A DNA stretch of 15,172 bases, from positions 1 through 15,172 of the forward strand of contig CAYRRZ010000024.1 in the NCBI GenBank assembly GCA_964426815.1. Reading direction: 5' to 3'. The notes under the pieces are model-generated. The model was not told the DNA's origin. It was given only the letters and a program-made list of their open reading frames with translations, and ran no database searches. The position numbers were made by a program, and so were the translations under genes. The DNA comes from JADZEJ01 sp964426815. Lineage in GTDB: Bacteria; Patescibacteriota; Patescibacteriia; 2-12-FULL-60-25. Below are positions 1 to 6,856 of the stretch, in pieces (positions within the stretch are counted from its first letter, which is position 1; every line of letters starts with the position of its first letter).

Positions 1-13
1 GGTGCTTTTTTGT

Positions 14-42
14 TTGCCTTTCTGTTGCGTTCGCATTACGCT
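14..42 (+). promoter_or_regulatory. Probable glyA promoter, leaderless geometry
   Basis: TTGCCT (14-19), a 17-nt spacer and TACGCT (37-42) stand 7 nt before the glyA ATG at 50. The -10 is weak (3 of 6 bases of TATAAT), but the geometry repeats at other genes in this window. If it is used, transcription would begin at or next to the start codon. No Shine-Dalgarno is visible before the ATG. Confidence 0.45.
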
Positions 43-49
43 TTTCCTC

Positions 50-1333
50 ATGTCACACATTTCCCAAACCGATCCACAACTCGCCCAATTGCTTGATGCC
101 GAACTTGAACGTCAGCGTCATGGGCTTGAGCTCATTGCGAGTGAAAACTATGTCAGCCCGGCGGTGCTGGAAGCTTTGGGAACTTCGCTTACGAATAAGT
201 ACTCTGAGGGCTATCCAGGCAAGCGCTATTACGGCGGCAATCAAGTCATCGATCAAATTGAACAACTCGCTATCGATCGAGCGAAAAAACTCTTCGGAGC
301 TGAACATGCCAATGTGCAATCGCATGCCGGTGCTCAGGCAAATTTCGCGGTGTATCTTGCTTTATGCAAACCAGGTGACACCGTGCTTGCGATGGACTTG
401 TCGCATGGTGGTCATTTGACCCATGGTTCAGCTGCAAACTTTTCTGGAAAATGGTTTCGGATTATTCCATACGGTGTCGATAAAGAAACGGAATGCGTCG
501 ACATGAATGTTGTGCGCGAATTGGCGCTCAAAGAAAAACCACGCATGATTATTGCTGGTTTTAGCGCCTATCCACGCAAATTAGATTTTGCTGCCTTTGC
601 TGATATCGCCAAAGAAGTTGGTGCCTACTTATTTGTGGACATGGCGCATGTCGCTGGTTTGGTTGCGGCAAAATTGTATCCAGATCCAATTCCATATGCC
701 GATGTGGTGACAACGACAACGCACAAGACATTACGCGGACCACGCGGTGCGATGATTTTATGCAAGGAAAAAGATCGACTTGATCCAGAGGGAAAGAAAA
801 CCTTGGCACAAAAAATAGATAGCGCGGTGTTTCCAGGCTCTCAGGGTGGACCTTTGGAGCATGTGATTGCCGCCAAAGCCGTTAGTTTTGAAGAGGCTTT
901 ACAGCCAAGCTTTGCCAAGTATCAAGAACAGGTTTTAAAAAACGCACAGGCTTTAGCCGAAGTCTTACAAGCTGGTGGAGCACGCTTAGTTTCAGGCGGA
1001 ACCGATAATCATCTGTTATTGGTCGATGTGACCCCATTTGGGATTGGCGGCAAACTTGCCGAAGAAATGCTCGAAAAGGCAGGCATTAGTATCAATAAGA
1101 ATATGGTGCCTTTTGATGAACGCAAGCCGATGGATCCGTCCGGGATTCGTTTGGGAACTCCAGCAATCACTACGCGCGGCTTTGATGAACGCGCGACACG
1201 TACGCTCGGAGAATTGATTTTGTCGATTCTCAAGAATCCAACCGAGGCTCATGCCGCAGAAATTGCCCCAAAAGTTGAGGCTTTGGCACAGGCTTTTCCT
1301 CTCTATCCTGAGGCGCATTCATTTGTTGCTTAA
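50..1333 (+). CDS. glyA: Serine hydroxymethyltransferase
   Basis: This PLP-dependent cytosolic enzyme interconverts serine plus tetrahydrofolate with glycine plus 5,10-methylene-tetrahydrofolate and is the main entry of one-carbon units. The 427-aa product has the normal bacterial length and hallmarks: the SENY and YSEGYPGKRYYGGN stretches near the N-terminus, HGGHLTHG, DMAHVAGLVA, and TTTTHKTLRGPRG with the PLP Schiff-base lysine at Lys226. The frame is open upstream to a GTG at position 2, but that would add 16 hydrophobic residues absent from the family, and a promoter-like pair (14-42) would lie inside it. The ATG at 50 is therefore preferred. folD, the next enzyme in the folate pathway, follows 48 nt downstream on the same strand. 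Identification is secure; the start is well supported. Confidence 0.97.
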   Translation: MSHISQTDPQLAQLLDAELERQRHGLELIASENYVSPAVLEALGTSLTNKYSEGYPGKRYYGGNQVIDQIEQLAIDRAKKLFGAEHANVQSHAGAQANFAVYLALCKPGDTVLAMDLSHGGHLTHGSAANFSGKWFRIIPYGVDKETECVDMNVVRELALKEKPRMIIAGFSAYPRKLDFAAFADIAKEVGAYLFVDMAHVAGLVAAKLYPDPIPYADVVTTTTHKTLRGPRGAMILCKEKDRLDPEGKKTLAQKIDSAVFPGSQGGPLEHVIAAKAVSFEEALQPSFAKYQEQVLKNAQALAEVLQAGGARLVSGGTDNHLLLVDVTPFGIGGKLAEEMLEKAGISINKNMVPFDERKPMDPSGIRLGTPAITTRGFDERATRTLGELILSILKNPTEAHAAEIAPKVEALAQAFPLYPEAHSFVA

Positions 1334-1345
1334 TCGCTCGATCCA

Positions 1346-1374
1346 TTGCCAATCAGATCGACTTCCAGTATTGT
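1346..1374 (+). promoter_or_regulatory. folD promoter, leaderless geometry
   Basis: TTGCCA (1346-1351, 5 of 6 to TTGACA), a spacer of exactly 17 nt, and TATTGT (1369-1374, 4 of 6 to TATAAT) stand 7 nt before the ATG at 1382. The element lies in the 48-nt glyA-folD gap and overlaps an in-frame upstream start codon at 1346. This argues that the real start is 1382 and that folD can be transcribed separately from glyA as a leaderless mRNA. Confidence 0.6.
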
Positions 1375-1381
1375 CTGCCGC

Positions 1382-2251
1382 ATGAAAAGACTCGATGGAC
1401 AAAGCCTCGCGAAAGCCATTCACGCGGAAACCAAAGCCCTTGTAGACAGCCTTAAAACAAGTCCAAGTTTGGCTGTGCTTTTGGTTGGTGAAGATCCTGC
1501 TTCGCATTTGTATGTGTCTTTGAAAGAAAAGGCGGCGCATGAACTTGGGATTAAAACGGTTATTCGTCGAGTCCCCGCACAAACACCTGATGCCATGCTC
1601 ATTGGCTTGATTGAGGAATGGAATGCGGATCCATCGATTCATGGTATTTTGATTCAAGTTCCCCTGCCTCCTGGCCATGATACGGATGCGCTGATTCAAG
1701 CCATGAGCCCAGACAAAGATGTTGATGGTTTTCATCCAACGAGCATTGAGCGCTTATTAGCTGGTGAAGCGCGCATTATTTCGCCGGTGCATGAAGGGGT
1801 TTTACGCTTGATTGCTTCGACCGGCATTTCGATCAATCATGCACGAACCGCGTTGATTGCGAATTCTGAAATCTTTGCCAAGCCGCTTGAATATGTCTTG
1901 CGTCGCGCTGGCGCGGTGGTTGAACGCATGGCTCCGGATAATTTTGATGCCAAGCTGTGCAGTGAATGCGATATTGTCGTTATTGCCGTGGGACGAAAAA
2001 AATTCTTACAGCGAAATGCCATTAAAAATGGCGCGGTTATCGTTGATATCGGAACCAACCGACAGGACGATGGGCGCGTTGTCGGTGATGTTGATGTTGC
2101 AGATATGTCAGACCTTGATGGCTGGCTCACCCCCGTACCTGGTGGCGTTGGTCCAATGACGATCGCTGTGCTCTTAAAAAATGTCGTGACTTTGGCGACT
2201 ACTCCATCATCCCCTCGCCAAGCACTGCAGCCACCTTCCAGCGACGTGTAA
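1382..2251 (+). CDS. folD: Bifunctional methylene-THF dehydrogenase/methenyl-THF cyclohydrolase, divergent
   Basis: FolD oxidises 5,10-methylene-THF with NADP and hydrolyses the methenyl form to 10-formyl-THF, using the product of the upstream glyA. The 289-aa protein keeps the catalytic half: Tyr44-x3-Lys48 (YVSLK), the IQVPLP segment with Gln92, DKDVDGFHP (111-119, Asp115-Gly116), and the C-terminal TPVPGGVGPMT signature. The middle is degenerate. The usual PCTP before the cofactor domain reads SPVHEG (134-139), and the NADP loop GxSxxVGxP reads A160-N-S-E-I-F-A-K-P168, with both glycines replaced by alanine. Cofactor preference or dehydrogenase activity may be altered. The start at 1382 gives the family-typical N-terminus (MKRLDGQSLA). 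The 3' end overlaps the convergent membrane-protein gene by 53 bp. Confidence 0.93.
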   Translation: MKRLDGQSLAKAIHAETKALVDSLKTSPSLAVLLVGEDPASHLYVSLKEKAAHELGIKTVIRRVPAQTPDAMLIGLIEEWNADPSIHGILIQVPLPPGHDTDALIQAMSPDKDVDGFHPTSIERLLAGEARIISPVHEGVLRLIASTGISINHARTALIANSEIFAKPLEYVLRRAGAVVERMAPDNFDAKLCSECDIVVIAVGRKKFLQRNAIKNGAVIVDIGTNRQDDGRVVGDVDVADMSDLDGWLTPVPGGVGPMTIAVLLKNVVTLATTPSSPRQALQPPSSDV

Positions 2252-2603
2252 GATACATTGCCGCTAAAATCGCGATCACATCCAAGAAAAATTGGATGTG
2301 CAATTGTGTATCTCGAAGCAAGAAATAGATATATCCGTATTGCATGATCTCAAATGCTGCTTGCAAAGAAAATGCGGTCACGAACCAAATTCCTAATAAT
2401 AAGGCGCATTCGCGTTTGCCTGGAAGTCGTTTGTGAAAAGCCCAAGCCGCAAATCCAAAGGAAAGAAGAAAGTTAATCAACCACATTGGCACCGCAAGCA
2501 TCAGACCCTGCAAGCCAGAAAAAACATACATCGCAAGTAACGCACTAATGACCAAGCCAAAGGTCCAGTGCAAAATTGAAATGGCGAGAAAACGAATCCA
2601 CAT
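2199..2603 (-). CDS. Four-helix integral membrane protein of unknown function
   Basis: The 134-aa product is strongly hydrophobic, with four apparent membrane segments at about 5-28, 34-56, 66-90 and 101-120 and a short basic-to-acidic C-terminal tail. I recognise no family. It starts 4 nt after the permease stop codon, so the two are almost certainly co-transcribed, and it may be an accessory membrane component or just a passenger. Its last 53 bp overlap the convergent folD, and I see no terminator hairpin there. Composition resembles its neighbours. A gene is likely because of the tight spacing and the continuous membrane-helix pattern; function is unknown. Confidence 0.75.
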   Translation of the reverse strand: MWIRFLAISILHWTFGLVISALLAMYVFSGLQGLMLAVPMWLINFLLSFGFAAWAFHKRLPGKRECALLLGIWFVTAFSLQAAFEIMQYGYIYFLLRDTQLHIQFFLDVIAILAAMYLTRRWKVAAVLGEGMME

Positions 2604-2607
2604 AGGT

Positions 2608-3708
2608 TTAGGTAAGATTAAGGATACGCGAAATGATAATCAAGAGGAAGATGAAGCTAATACCTAATGGCCAACGGATTTTTTTGAGCTTCGCCGCCAT
2701 GACGGTCGCAAAGATGCCATTCAATGCACTAAAGAATCCGCCAACAAAACTCACAGTTGAAAGAAAATTTCTTTGTGTGGTGAAGAGTAAAATAAGCGGA
2801 GCGCCTAGAGCTAAAACTTTGGCTGTATTTTTATGCATCTTGGCATCCGCAATCAGCATACGCTTCATCCCCTCCATCAAGGTGATGAATGAGGTAGCGA
2901 CCGCGAGAAATCCAACAACCGGAATAATCCAGCGGGTCTCCGCAGATAAAACCGAAGCATAGCCTGGTGCTGAAGCAGTTATATCTGGTGCAGCAGCGTA
3001 TGCCGTAACGCCAAAGAGCCACATCAGGAGCGCTGCGCCCAAGGAGCCCCAGGCGATACTTCGTTGCGCAGGTTCACGTTTGCCGCCAGCAATTTCAACA
3101 ATCTCCGGAATAATGGTTAAGCCAAATAAAGAAAACACTAAAATCCCAATTGGCGACCAGGCCCAACTGCCTTGCATCTGAAAAAACAAGGTTGGATCCG
3201 CGATCTTTCCAAACAGAAAAACGGATACGCCCAGAGCAAGAATCAATCCCCAGGTAAGCCAAGACTCAACCTTGGCAACAAAATGAAGGCCAATTAAAAC
3301 CGTTGCTGCTCCCCCCGCCCAAAATACCACCTGCCAAAATAAGATAGATGAAACAAATTGTGCCCCTCCGAGGGCATAGATAAATTCTCCACCGAGAATA
3401 ATATAGGCCAAACAAGCTCCGATGGTTTGGCCAGGATGTGACAAGAATGCGATCTTCCCCCATCTTGGTCCAAGAACCGAACTGACCATACCCGGGAGTC
3501 GCATTTTGCCAAAAGTGTTTTTTTGCAAAATCACTTCTGATAACAAGAGGTGGGTAGCCAACACCAATGTGGCGACCACCCAATAGAGCGCACTCCCCCA
3601 TCCAATTCCATACTGTCGAAAGACCGAAGGGATGGCAAAGACCCCTGCTCCGACGATGGTGCCCAGCATGGCGAGAGTGGCACGAATAACGTTTTTGTCG
3701 ATGGACAT
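2608..3708 (-). CDS. Amino-acid permease-like transporter (aromatic amino-acid permease/APC fold)
   Basis: This polytopic membrane protein of 366 aa has about 11 hydrophobic segments. The N-terminal segment carries GTIVGAGVFAIPSVF, the unwound-helix substrate/ion site pattern of TyrP/Mtr/SdaC-type and related APC-superfamily permeases. A second conserved region, GLTIIPEIVEIAGGKR, lies mid-protein. It probably imports an aromatic or other neutral amino acid by ion symport, fitting an auxotrophic lifestyle; the substrate is not determinable from sequence. The frame extends upstream to an ATG at 3756, but a consensus-like minus-strand promoter (3716-3744) would then be inside the gene. The ATG at 3708 lies 7 nt after its -10 and gives a normal N-terminus, so it is preferred. 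The 134-aa membrane protein follows 4 nt downstream. It is divergent from dnaB. Confidence 0.88.
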   Translation of the reverse strand: MSIDKNVIRATLAMLGTIVGAGVFAIPSVFRQYGIGWGSALYWVVATLVLATHLLLSEVILQKNTFGKMRLPGMVSSVLGPRWGKIAFLSHPGQTIGACLAYIILGGEFIYALGGAQFVSSILFWQVVFWAGGAATVLIGLHFVAKVESWLTWGLILALGVSVFLFGKIADPTLFFQMQGSWAWSPIGILVFSLFGLTIIPEIVEIAGGKREPAQRSIAWGSLGAALLMWLFGVTAYAAAPDITASAPGYASVLSAETRWIIPVVGFLAVATSFITLMEGMKRMLIADAKMHKNTAKVLALGAPLILLFTTQRNFLSTVSFVGGFFSALNGIFATVMAAKLKKIRWPLGISFIFLLIIISRILNLT

Positions 3709-3715
3709 TTGCCAT

Positions 3716-3744
3716 ATGATAGCTCTTTTTTGTGGTTTTGACAT
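3716..3744 (-). promoter_or_regulatory. Permease operon promoter, leaderless geometry
   Basis: On the minus strand ATGTCA (3744-3739, 4 of 6), a 17-nt spacer and TATCAT (3721-3716, 5 of 6 to TATAAT) are followed by 7 nt and the ATG at 3708. The -35 occupies the same base pairs as the dnaB -35 on the other strand, so polymerase binding for the two genes should be mutually exclusive. Confidence 0.6.
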
Positions 3745-3766
3745 TTCCGTGGTCACTGTCTACGGT
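3738..3766 (+). promoter_or_regulatory. dnaB promoter, leaderless geometry
   Basis: A perfect TTGACA (3738-3743), a 17-nt spacer and TACGGT (3761-3766) end 8 nt before the dnaB ATG at 3775. No Shine-Dalgarno lies before the ATG. The -10 is only 3 of 6, but TACGxT also occurs at the glyA promoter. Confidence 0.6.
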
Positions 3767-3774
3767 ATGGCCAT

Positions 3775-5265
3775 ATGACGAACGGTGTTGAGCGCATTCC
3801 TCCACAAAATCTCGAAGCCGAGCAATCGCTTTTAGGCTCTTTGTTATTGGATAAAGATGCGGTCATCAAAATCGGCGACCAGGTGAATGATGAAGATTTT
3901 TACGCCGACAAACACCGTTTGATTTTTGAATCGATGCTCGACCTCTATCGTCGTCATGAGCCGATTGATATTTTGTCACTCACCAATCGCCTACAAGAAA
4001 AAGAACAACTGGAGCGCATTGGTGGTCGCGCCTATTTGATTCACTTGTCTAATGCGGTTCCAACGGCAAGTAATGTGATTCACTATGCACATATCGTGCA
4101 AAAGAAATCGACCTTGCGTCGCTTGCTTTCAGCCGCCGGTGATATCACCGAACTTGGTTTTCAAGAAGCGGATGATATCCATGAATTATTAGATGAGGCG
4201 GAACAAAAATTATTTAATGTTTCGCAAAAGTTTTTAAAGGCTTCGTTTACGCCCATTCAGAATATTTTGGACGGTGCTTTTGAACGTATCGATGAATTGC
4301 ATAAAGAAAAAGGAAAGTTACGTGGCACGCCAACGGGCTATACCGATTTAGATCAATTACTTGGTGGTTTGCAAAAATCTGACTTGATCATTCTGGCCGC
4401 TCGTCCCGCTTGTGGAAAAACCTCATTTGCTTTGGATATTGCGCGTCATGCGGCGGTAAAAGGCAAGGTTGGTGTTGGCGTGTTTTCGCTCGAAATGAAT
4501 AAGGAGCAATTGGTTGACCGTATGATTTGTGCGGAAGCAAACGTGAATTTGTGGAGTTTGCGTACCGGTCATTTATCTGAATCTGGACCAAATGATGATT
4601 TTTCACGCATCGGTCATGCGCTCGGCGTCCTGAGTGAAGCACCGATTTATATTGATGACTCTGCAGCGGCAACCATTATGGATGTCCGTACCAAGGCACG
4701 TCGTTTGCAAATGGAAAAAGGCCTCGGCTTGCTCGTGATCGACTACTTGCAGCTCATGGAATCCAGCAATAAAAATGGTGGAGATAATCGCGTGCAAGAA
4801 ATTTCTGAAATTACGCGTGGTCTTAAAGCCATTGCGCGTGAATTGAATATCCCGGTTATTGCCCTGTCTCAGCTGTCTCGTCAGGTTGAAATGCAAAAGC
4901 CGGCTATTCCTCGTCTGGCTCACTTGCGTGAATCCGGTTCGATTGAACAGGATGCCGACATCGTTATGTTTATTTACCGCAAAGCGGCTGACCGTAATTA
5001 TCGCCTCGAAGATTTATCGCCTGAAGAAAAGCATATGGCCGAAATCCATATCGCTAAACATCGTAATGGTCCTATTGGTCAGGTCAATCTCTTCTTTGAT
5101 GATTCTCGTGCGTGTTTCCGCAATTTAGCAAAGAAGACCCAAGCTATGGGCGCTCCGCTCCCTCAACCAGCTATGGCGGGTAATATTGGCCCAGGCGGCG
5201 CACCAGCTCCGAGCTTTGACCCAAATACCCCAATCGTCGCCACGCCTCCACCAAACTCATTTTAA
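3775..5265 (+). CDS. dnaB: Replicative DNA helicase DnaB
   Basis: DnaB is the hexameric 5'-3' helicase at the replication fork. The 496-aa protein has the DnaB N-terminal helical domain (about 7-110, beginning PPQNLEAEQSLLGSLLL), a linker helix region, and a RecA-fold helicase domain from about residue 180. The Walker A is R210-P-A-C-G-K-T-S217, where the family usually has RPGMGKTS or RPSMGKT. Walker B is LLVIDYLQLM with Asp323. Further motifs are ALSQLSRQVE and LRESGSIEQDADIVMFIYR, the arginine-finger region. No intein interrupts the Walker A or other motifs. The last 45 or so residues are a Pro/Gly/Ala-rich, probably disordered tail beyond the helicase fold. It is monocistronic, with its own promoter and a terminator just after the stop. 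Confidence 0.97.
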   Translation: MTNGVERIPPQNLEAEQSLLGSLLLDKDAVIKIGDQVNDEDFYADKHRLIFESMLDLYRRHEPIDILSLTNRLQEKEQLERIGGRAYLIHLSNAVPTASNVIHYAHIVQKKSTLRRLLSAAGDITELGFQEADDIHELLDEAEQKLFNVSQKFLKASFTPIQNILDGAFERIDELHKEKGKLRGTPTGYTDLDQLLGGLQKSDLIILAARPACGKTSFALDIARHAAVKGKVGVGVFSLEMNKEQLVDRMICAEANVNLWSLRTGHLSESGPNDDFSRIGHALGVLSEAPIYIDDSAAATIMDVRTKARRLQMEKGLGLLVIDYLQLMESSNKNGGDNRVQEISEITRGLKAIARELNIPVIALSQLSRQVEMQKPAIPRLAHLRESGSIEQDADIVMFIYRKAADRNYRLEDLSPEEKHMAEIHIAKHRNGPIGQVNLFFDDSRACFRNLAKKTQAMGAPLPQPAMAGNIGPGGAPAPSFDPNTPIVATPPPNSF

Positions 5266-5273
5266 ACCAAAAC

Positions 5274-5309
5274 AAAAAAGCCCCCGCGTGCGTCCACGTC
5301 GGGGGTTTT
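5274..5309. terminator. Bidirectional terminator between dnaB and the CYTH-AAA gene
   Basis: An A6 run is followed by a stem CCCCCG-CGTG (5281-5290), loop CGTC, and CACG-t-CGGGGG (5295-5305) with one bulged T, then TTTT. It sits between the convergent stop codons at 5265 and 5312 and can serve both strands. Confidence 0.85.
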
Positions 5310-5311
5310 GC

Positions 5312-6430
5312 TTAAGAAAGAGGCCTGACCATTTCCATCAGGAATTGGATCGCGGCTTCGCACTTGTCAGCCATGGAGTTGTTGTTCTGAATGACACGCT
5401 GACGCGGATGATCAACCCAGGCATCCTGGATGCGGGTCGAGAGCTGCTCGGCCGTGACATAGTCCTCGGAGCGCGCCGGATTGTTTCCGCTCATGCGCTC
5501 ATAGACCTCAGGCGGAGGCACACGCAGGATCAAGACGGCTTCATAGCGAGCCAAGGCCGCGTTTACACGCATGCCGAAGGTTCGTTCAAAGTCATCCTTG
5601 CCCCCATTCAAGTAGGCGGCATTGTCGAGCATCCCGCGGTCCAAGACCATGAGTTGCTTGCCATCGGACAAGGCTTGGCGCTCGGCCGCATCCTCGAAAA
5701 TCTCTTGGACGCGGATCAAGGTTCGCTGAAAGCGCGCCATGCCGAGTGGATCGTTCTTTGGCGGCTTGACGCCGACTTGATCGATCAAGATCGTCGCAAC
5801 CTCGGGCACGCAGTGAATGCGGTCGCCGAAGCGCTGTTTAATCTCTCTCAGCACCGTGCTTTTGCCCGAGCAGGGTCCGCCCGTCAAAACGACGCGCGGC
5901 AAGCGCTGAGGCAAATACTCGCGAACAGGTCGCTCCGGCGCCACATGCTCGAGCTCGCTGTTCAAGAGTGCGAGATGGTAGTTGGTGAGCGAATCTGTCA
6001 CCTCGACCGCTTCTTTGATCCAGGGCGGCAAGGTGAGTTGCATCACCTCTTCGACGGTCTTGCACTCGCACTCGAGCAACATGAAGCCCGCAAGATTTCC
6101 CTCGAAGGTATCCAGCTCCCACTTACGGCCGTAATGCTCGATCACTCGACGCTTCTTCCGCAACTTGTGCGGAGCAGCATCAAGAATAAACTCGCCGAGC
6201 CCGTATTCAATCGGGTTCGGGGTTTCACGGCGTTCGACGCCACGACCTGATTTTTTTGCCAGGATGGCATGACGCCCATCAATCAACCGAACTCGAAAGC
6301 TCGATTCCCTGGCGGCCTCGAAGTATCCCTGCACGATACTGCGCGCTTCATACCGCATGACATCGGGGTCGACGGACTTCACCATCCAGCGACGCTCGAT
6401 TTCACTTTCATCCTCAACAGCTGCGCTCAT
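5312..6430 (-). CDS. CYTH-domain/AAA_28 P-loop NTPase fusion
   Basis: This is a 372-aa two-domain protein. Residues about 8-155 are a CYTH (triphosphate tunnel) domain with the full charged set: E10-I-E12-R-R14, R46-V-R48, K59-K60, R91-K-K93-R-R95, D107 and E120-C-E122. Residues about 178-372 are a P-loop ATPase of the AAA_28/NadR-like type: Walker A GGPCSGKST (184-192), then LDRGMLDNAAY (about 263-273), the DRxxxD-type motif of this family. CYTH domains bind triphosphorylated or phosphorylated ligands; the P-loop domain suggests a kinase or NTP-driven switch, as in Ttd14-type proteins. The substrate is unknown. The ATG at 6430 is chosen over that at 6436 because AAGGAG lies 7 nt before it. 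GC content and GC-ending codons are visibly higher than in dnaB or ybaB, suggesting horizontal acquisition. Confidence 0.88.
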   Translation of the reverse strand: MSAAVEDESEIERRWMVKSVDPDVMRYEARSIVQGYFEAARESSFRVRLIDGRHAILAKKSGRGVERRETPNPIEYGLGEFILDAAPHKLRKKRRVIEHYGRKWELDTFEGNLAGFMLLECECKTVEEVMQLTLPPWIKEAVEVTDSLTNYHLALLNSELEHVAPERPVREYLPQRLPRVVLTGGPCSGKSTVLREIKQRFGDRIHCVPEVATILIDQVGVKPPKNDPLGMARFQRTLIRVQEIFEDAAERQALSDGKQLMVLDRGMLDNAAYLNGGKDDFERTFGMRVNAALARYEAVLILRVPPPEVYERMSGNNPARSEDYVTAEQLSTRIQDAWVDHPRQRVIQNNNSMADKCEAAIQFLMEMVRPLS

Positions 6431-6437
6431 GGTCATT

Positions 6438-6443
6438 CTCCTT
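6438..6443 (-). promoter_or_regulatory. Strong Shine-Dalgarno AAGGAG of the CYTH-AAA gene
   Basis: AAGGAG is 7 nt from the ATG at 6430 but only 1 nt from the ATG at 6436, so it decides the start. It is one of only two strong SD sequences in the window, the other being at 7540. Confidence 0.85.
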
Positions 6444-6469
6444 GTAAGGGGCGGGTTTGGAACAGAGCT

Positions 6470-6498
6470 AAACTACACTCCCCCTCCTCAAATGGCAA
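6470..6498 (-). promoter_or_regulatory. Possible promoter of the CYTH-AAA gene
   Basis: On the minus strand TTGCCA (6498-6493, 5 of 6), a 17-nt spacer and TAGTTT (6475-6470, 3 of 6) stand 39 nt before the ATG. This leaves a true leader of about 30 nt containing the SD, unlike the near-leaderless neighbours. The weak -10 lowers confidence. Confidence 0.35.
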
Positions 6499-6521
6499 CA
6501 CTTCGGGTAAGCTGCCGCCAT

Positions 6522-6854
6522 ATGTTTAATAAGCTCAAACAATTCAAAGATATTCGCGATAAGGCCAAGGTTCTTCAGGAAGCATTACAGAGCGAAACAG
6601 CTCAAGGATCGGCTGGATGGGGCGATAAGGTCAAAGTGACTGTTAATGGCTTACAGCAAATTGTTGGCGTTTCAATTGAACAGGACGCGATGGGTGATAA
6701 AGCAAAATTAGAAGGCTGGATTAAAGATGCCGCCAATGATGCGATGCAAAAAGTACAGAAAATGATGGCAAGCAAGATGAAAGATATGGGAGGTATGGAT
6801 TTGGCAAAAGATTTGCAAGAAATGATGGGCAAGGGCGGCGAAGGCGCTGAATAA
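6522..6854 (+). CDS. ybaB: YbaB/EbfC family nucleoid-associated protein
   Basis: The product is a small DNA-binding protein of 110 aa. It shows the family pattern: a charged N-terminal helix (MFNKLKQFKDIRDKAKVLQ), a central strand region (VKVTVNGLQQIVGVSIE) matching the VxVxxNGxxxVxxVxID core, and a long helix with KVQKMMASKMKDMGGM at the C-terminal side. EbfC-type proteins bind DNA as dimers and help to organise the nucleoid. recR begins 2 nt after its stop codon, the classic ybaB-recR pairing, so the two are co-transcribed and probably translationally coupled. A longer frame upstream adds no family sequence; the ATG at 6522 gives the family start. Upstream, TAAGCT (6508-6513) is 8 nt before the ATG but lacks a good -35. 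Confidence 0.93.
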   Translation: MFNKLKQFKDIRDKAKVLQEALQSETAQGSAGWGDKVKVTVNGLQQIVGVSIEQDAMGDKAKLEGWIKDAANDAMQKVQKMMASKMKDMGGMDLAKDLQEMMGKGGEGAE

Positions 6855-6856
6855 GC

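Noticed and set aside
3711..3777. Direct repeat GCCATATG (3711-3718 and 3770-3777, also 6517-6524) as an operator
   Set aside because: The match is only 8 nt, it coincides with start-codon or promoter surroundings, and the copies do not keep a consistent position or orientation relative to the genes.
5186..6250. Long plus-strand open frame (354 codons) antisense to the CYTH-AAA gene
   Set aside because: It shows no domain pattern, runs through the dnaB end and terminator, and mirrors a minus-strand gene with intact CYTH and P-loop motifs, an SD and GC-rich codons, which create spurious antisense frames.
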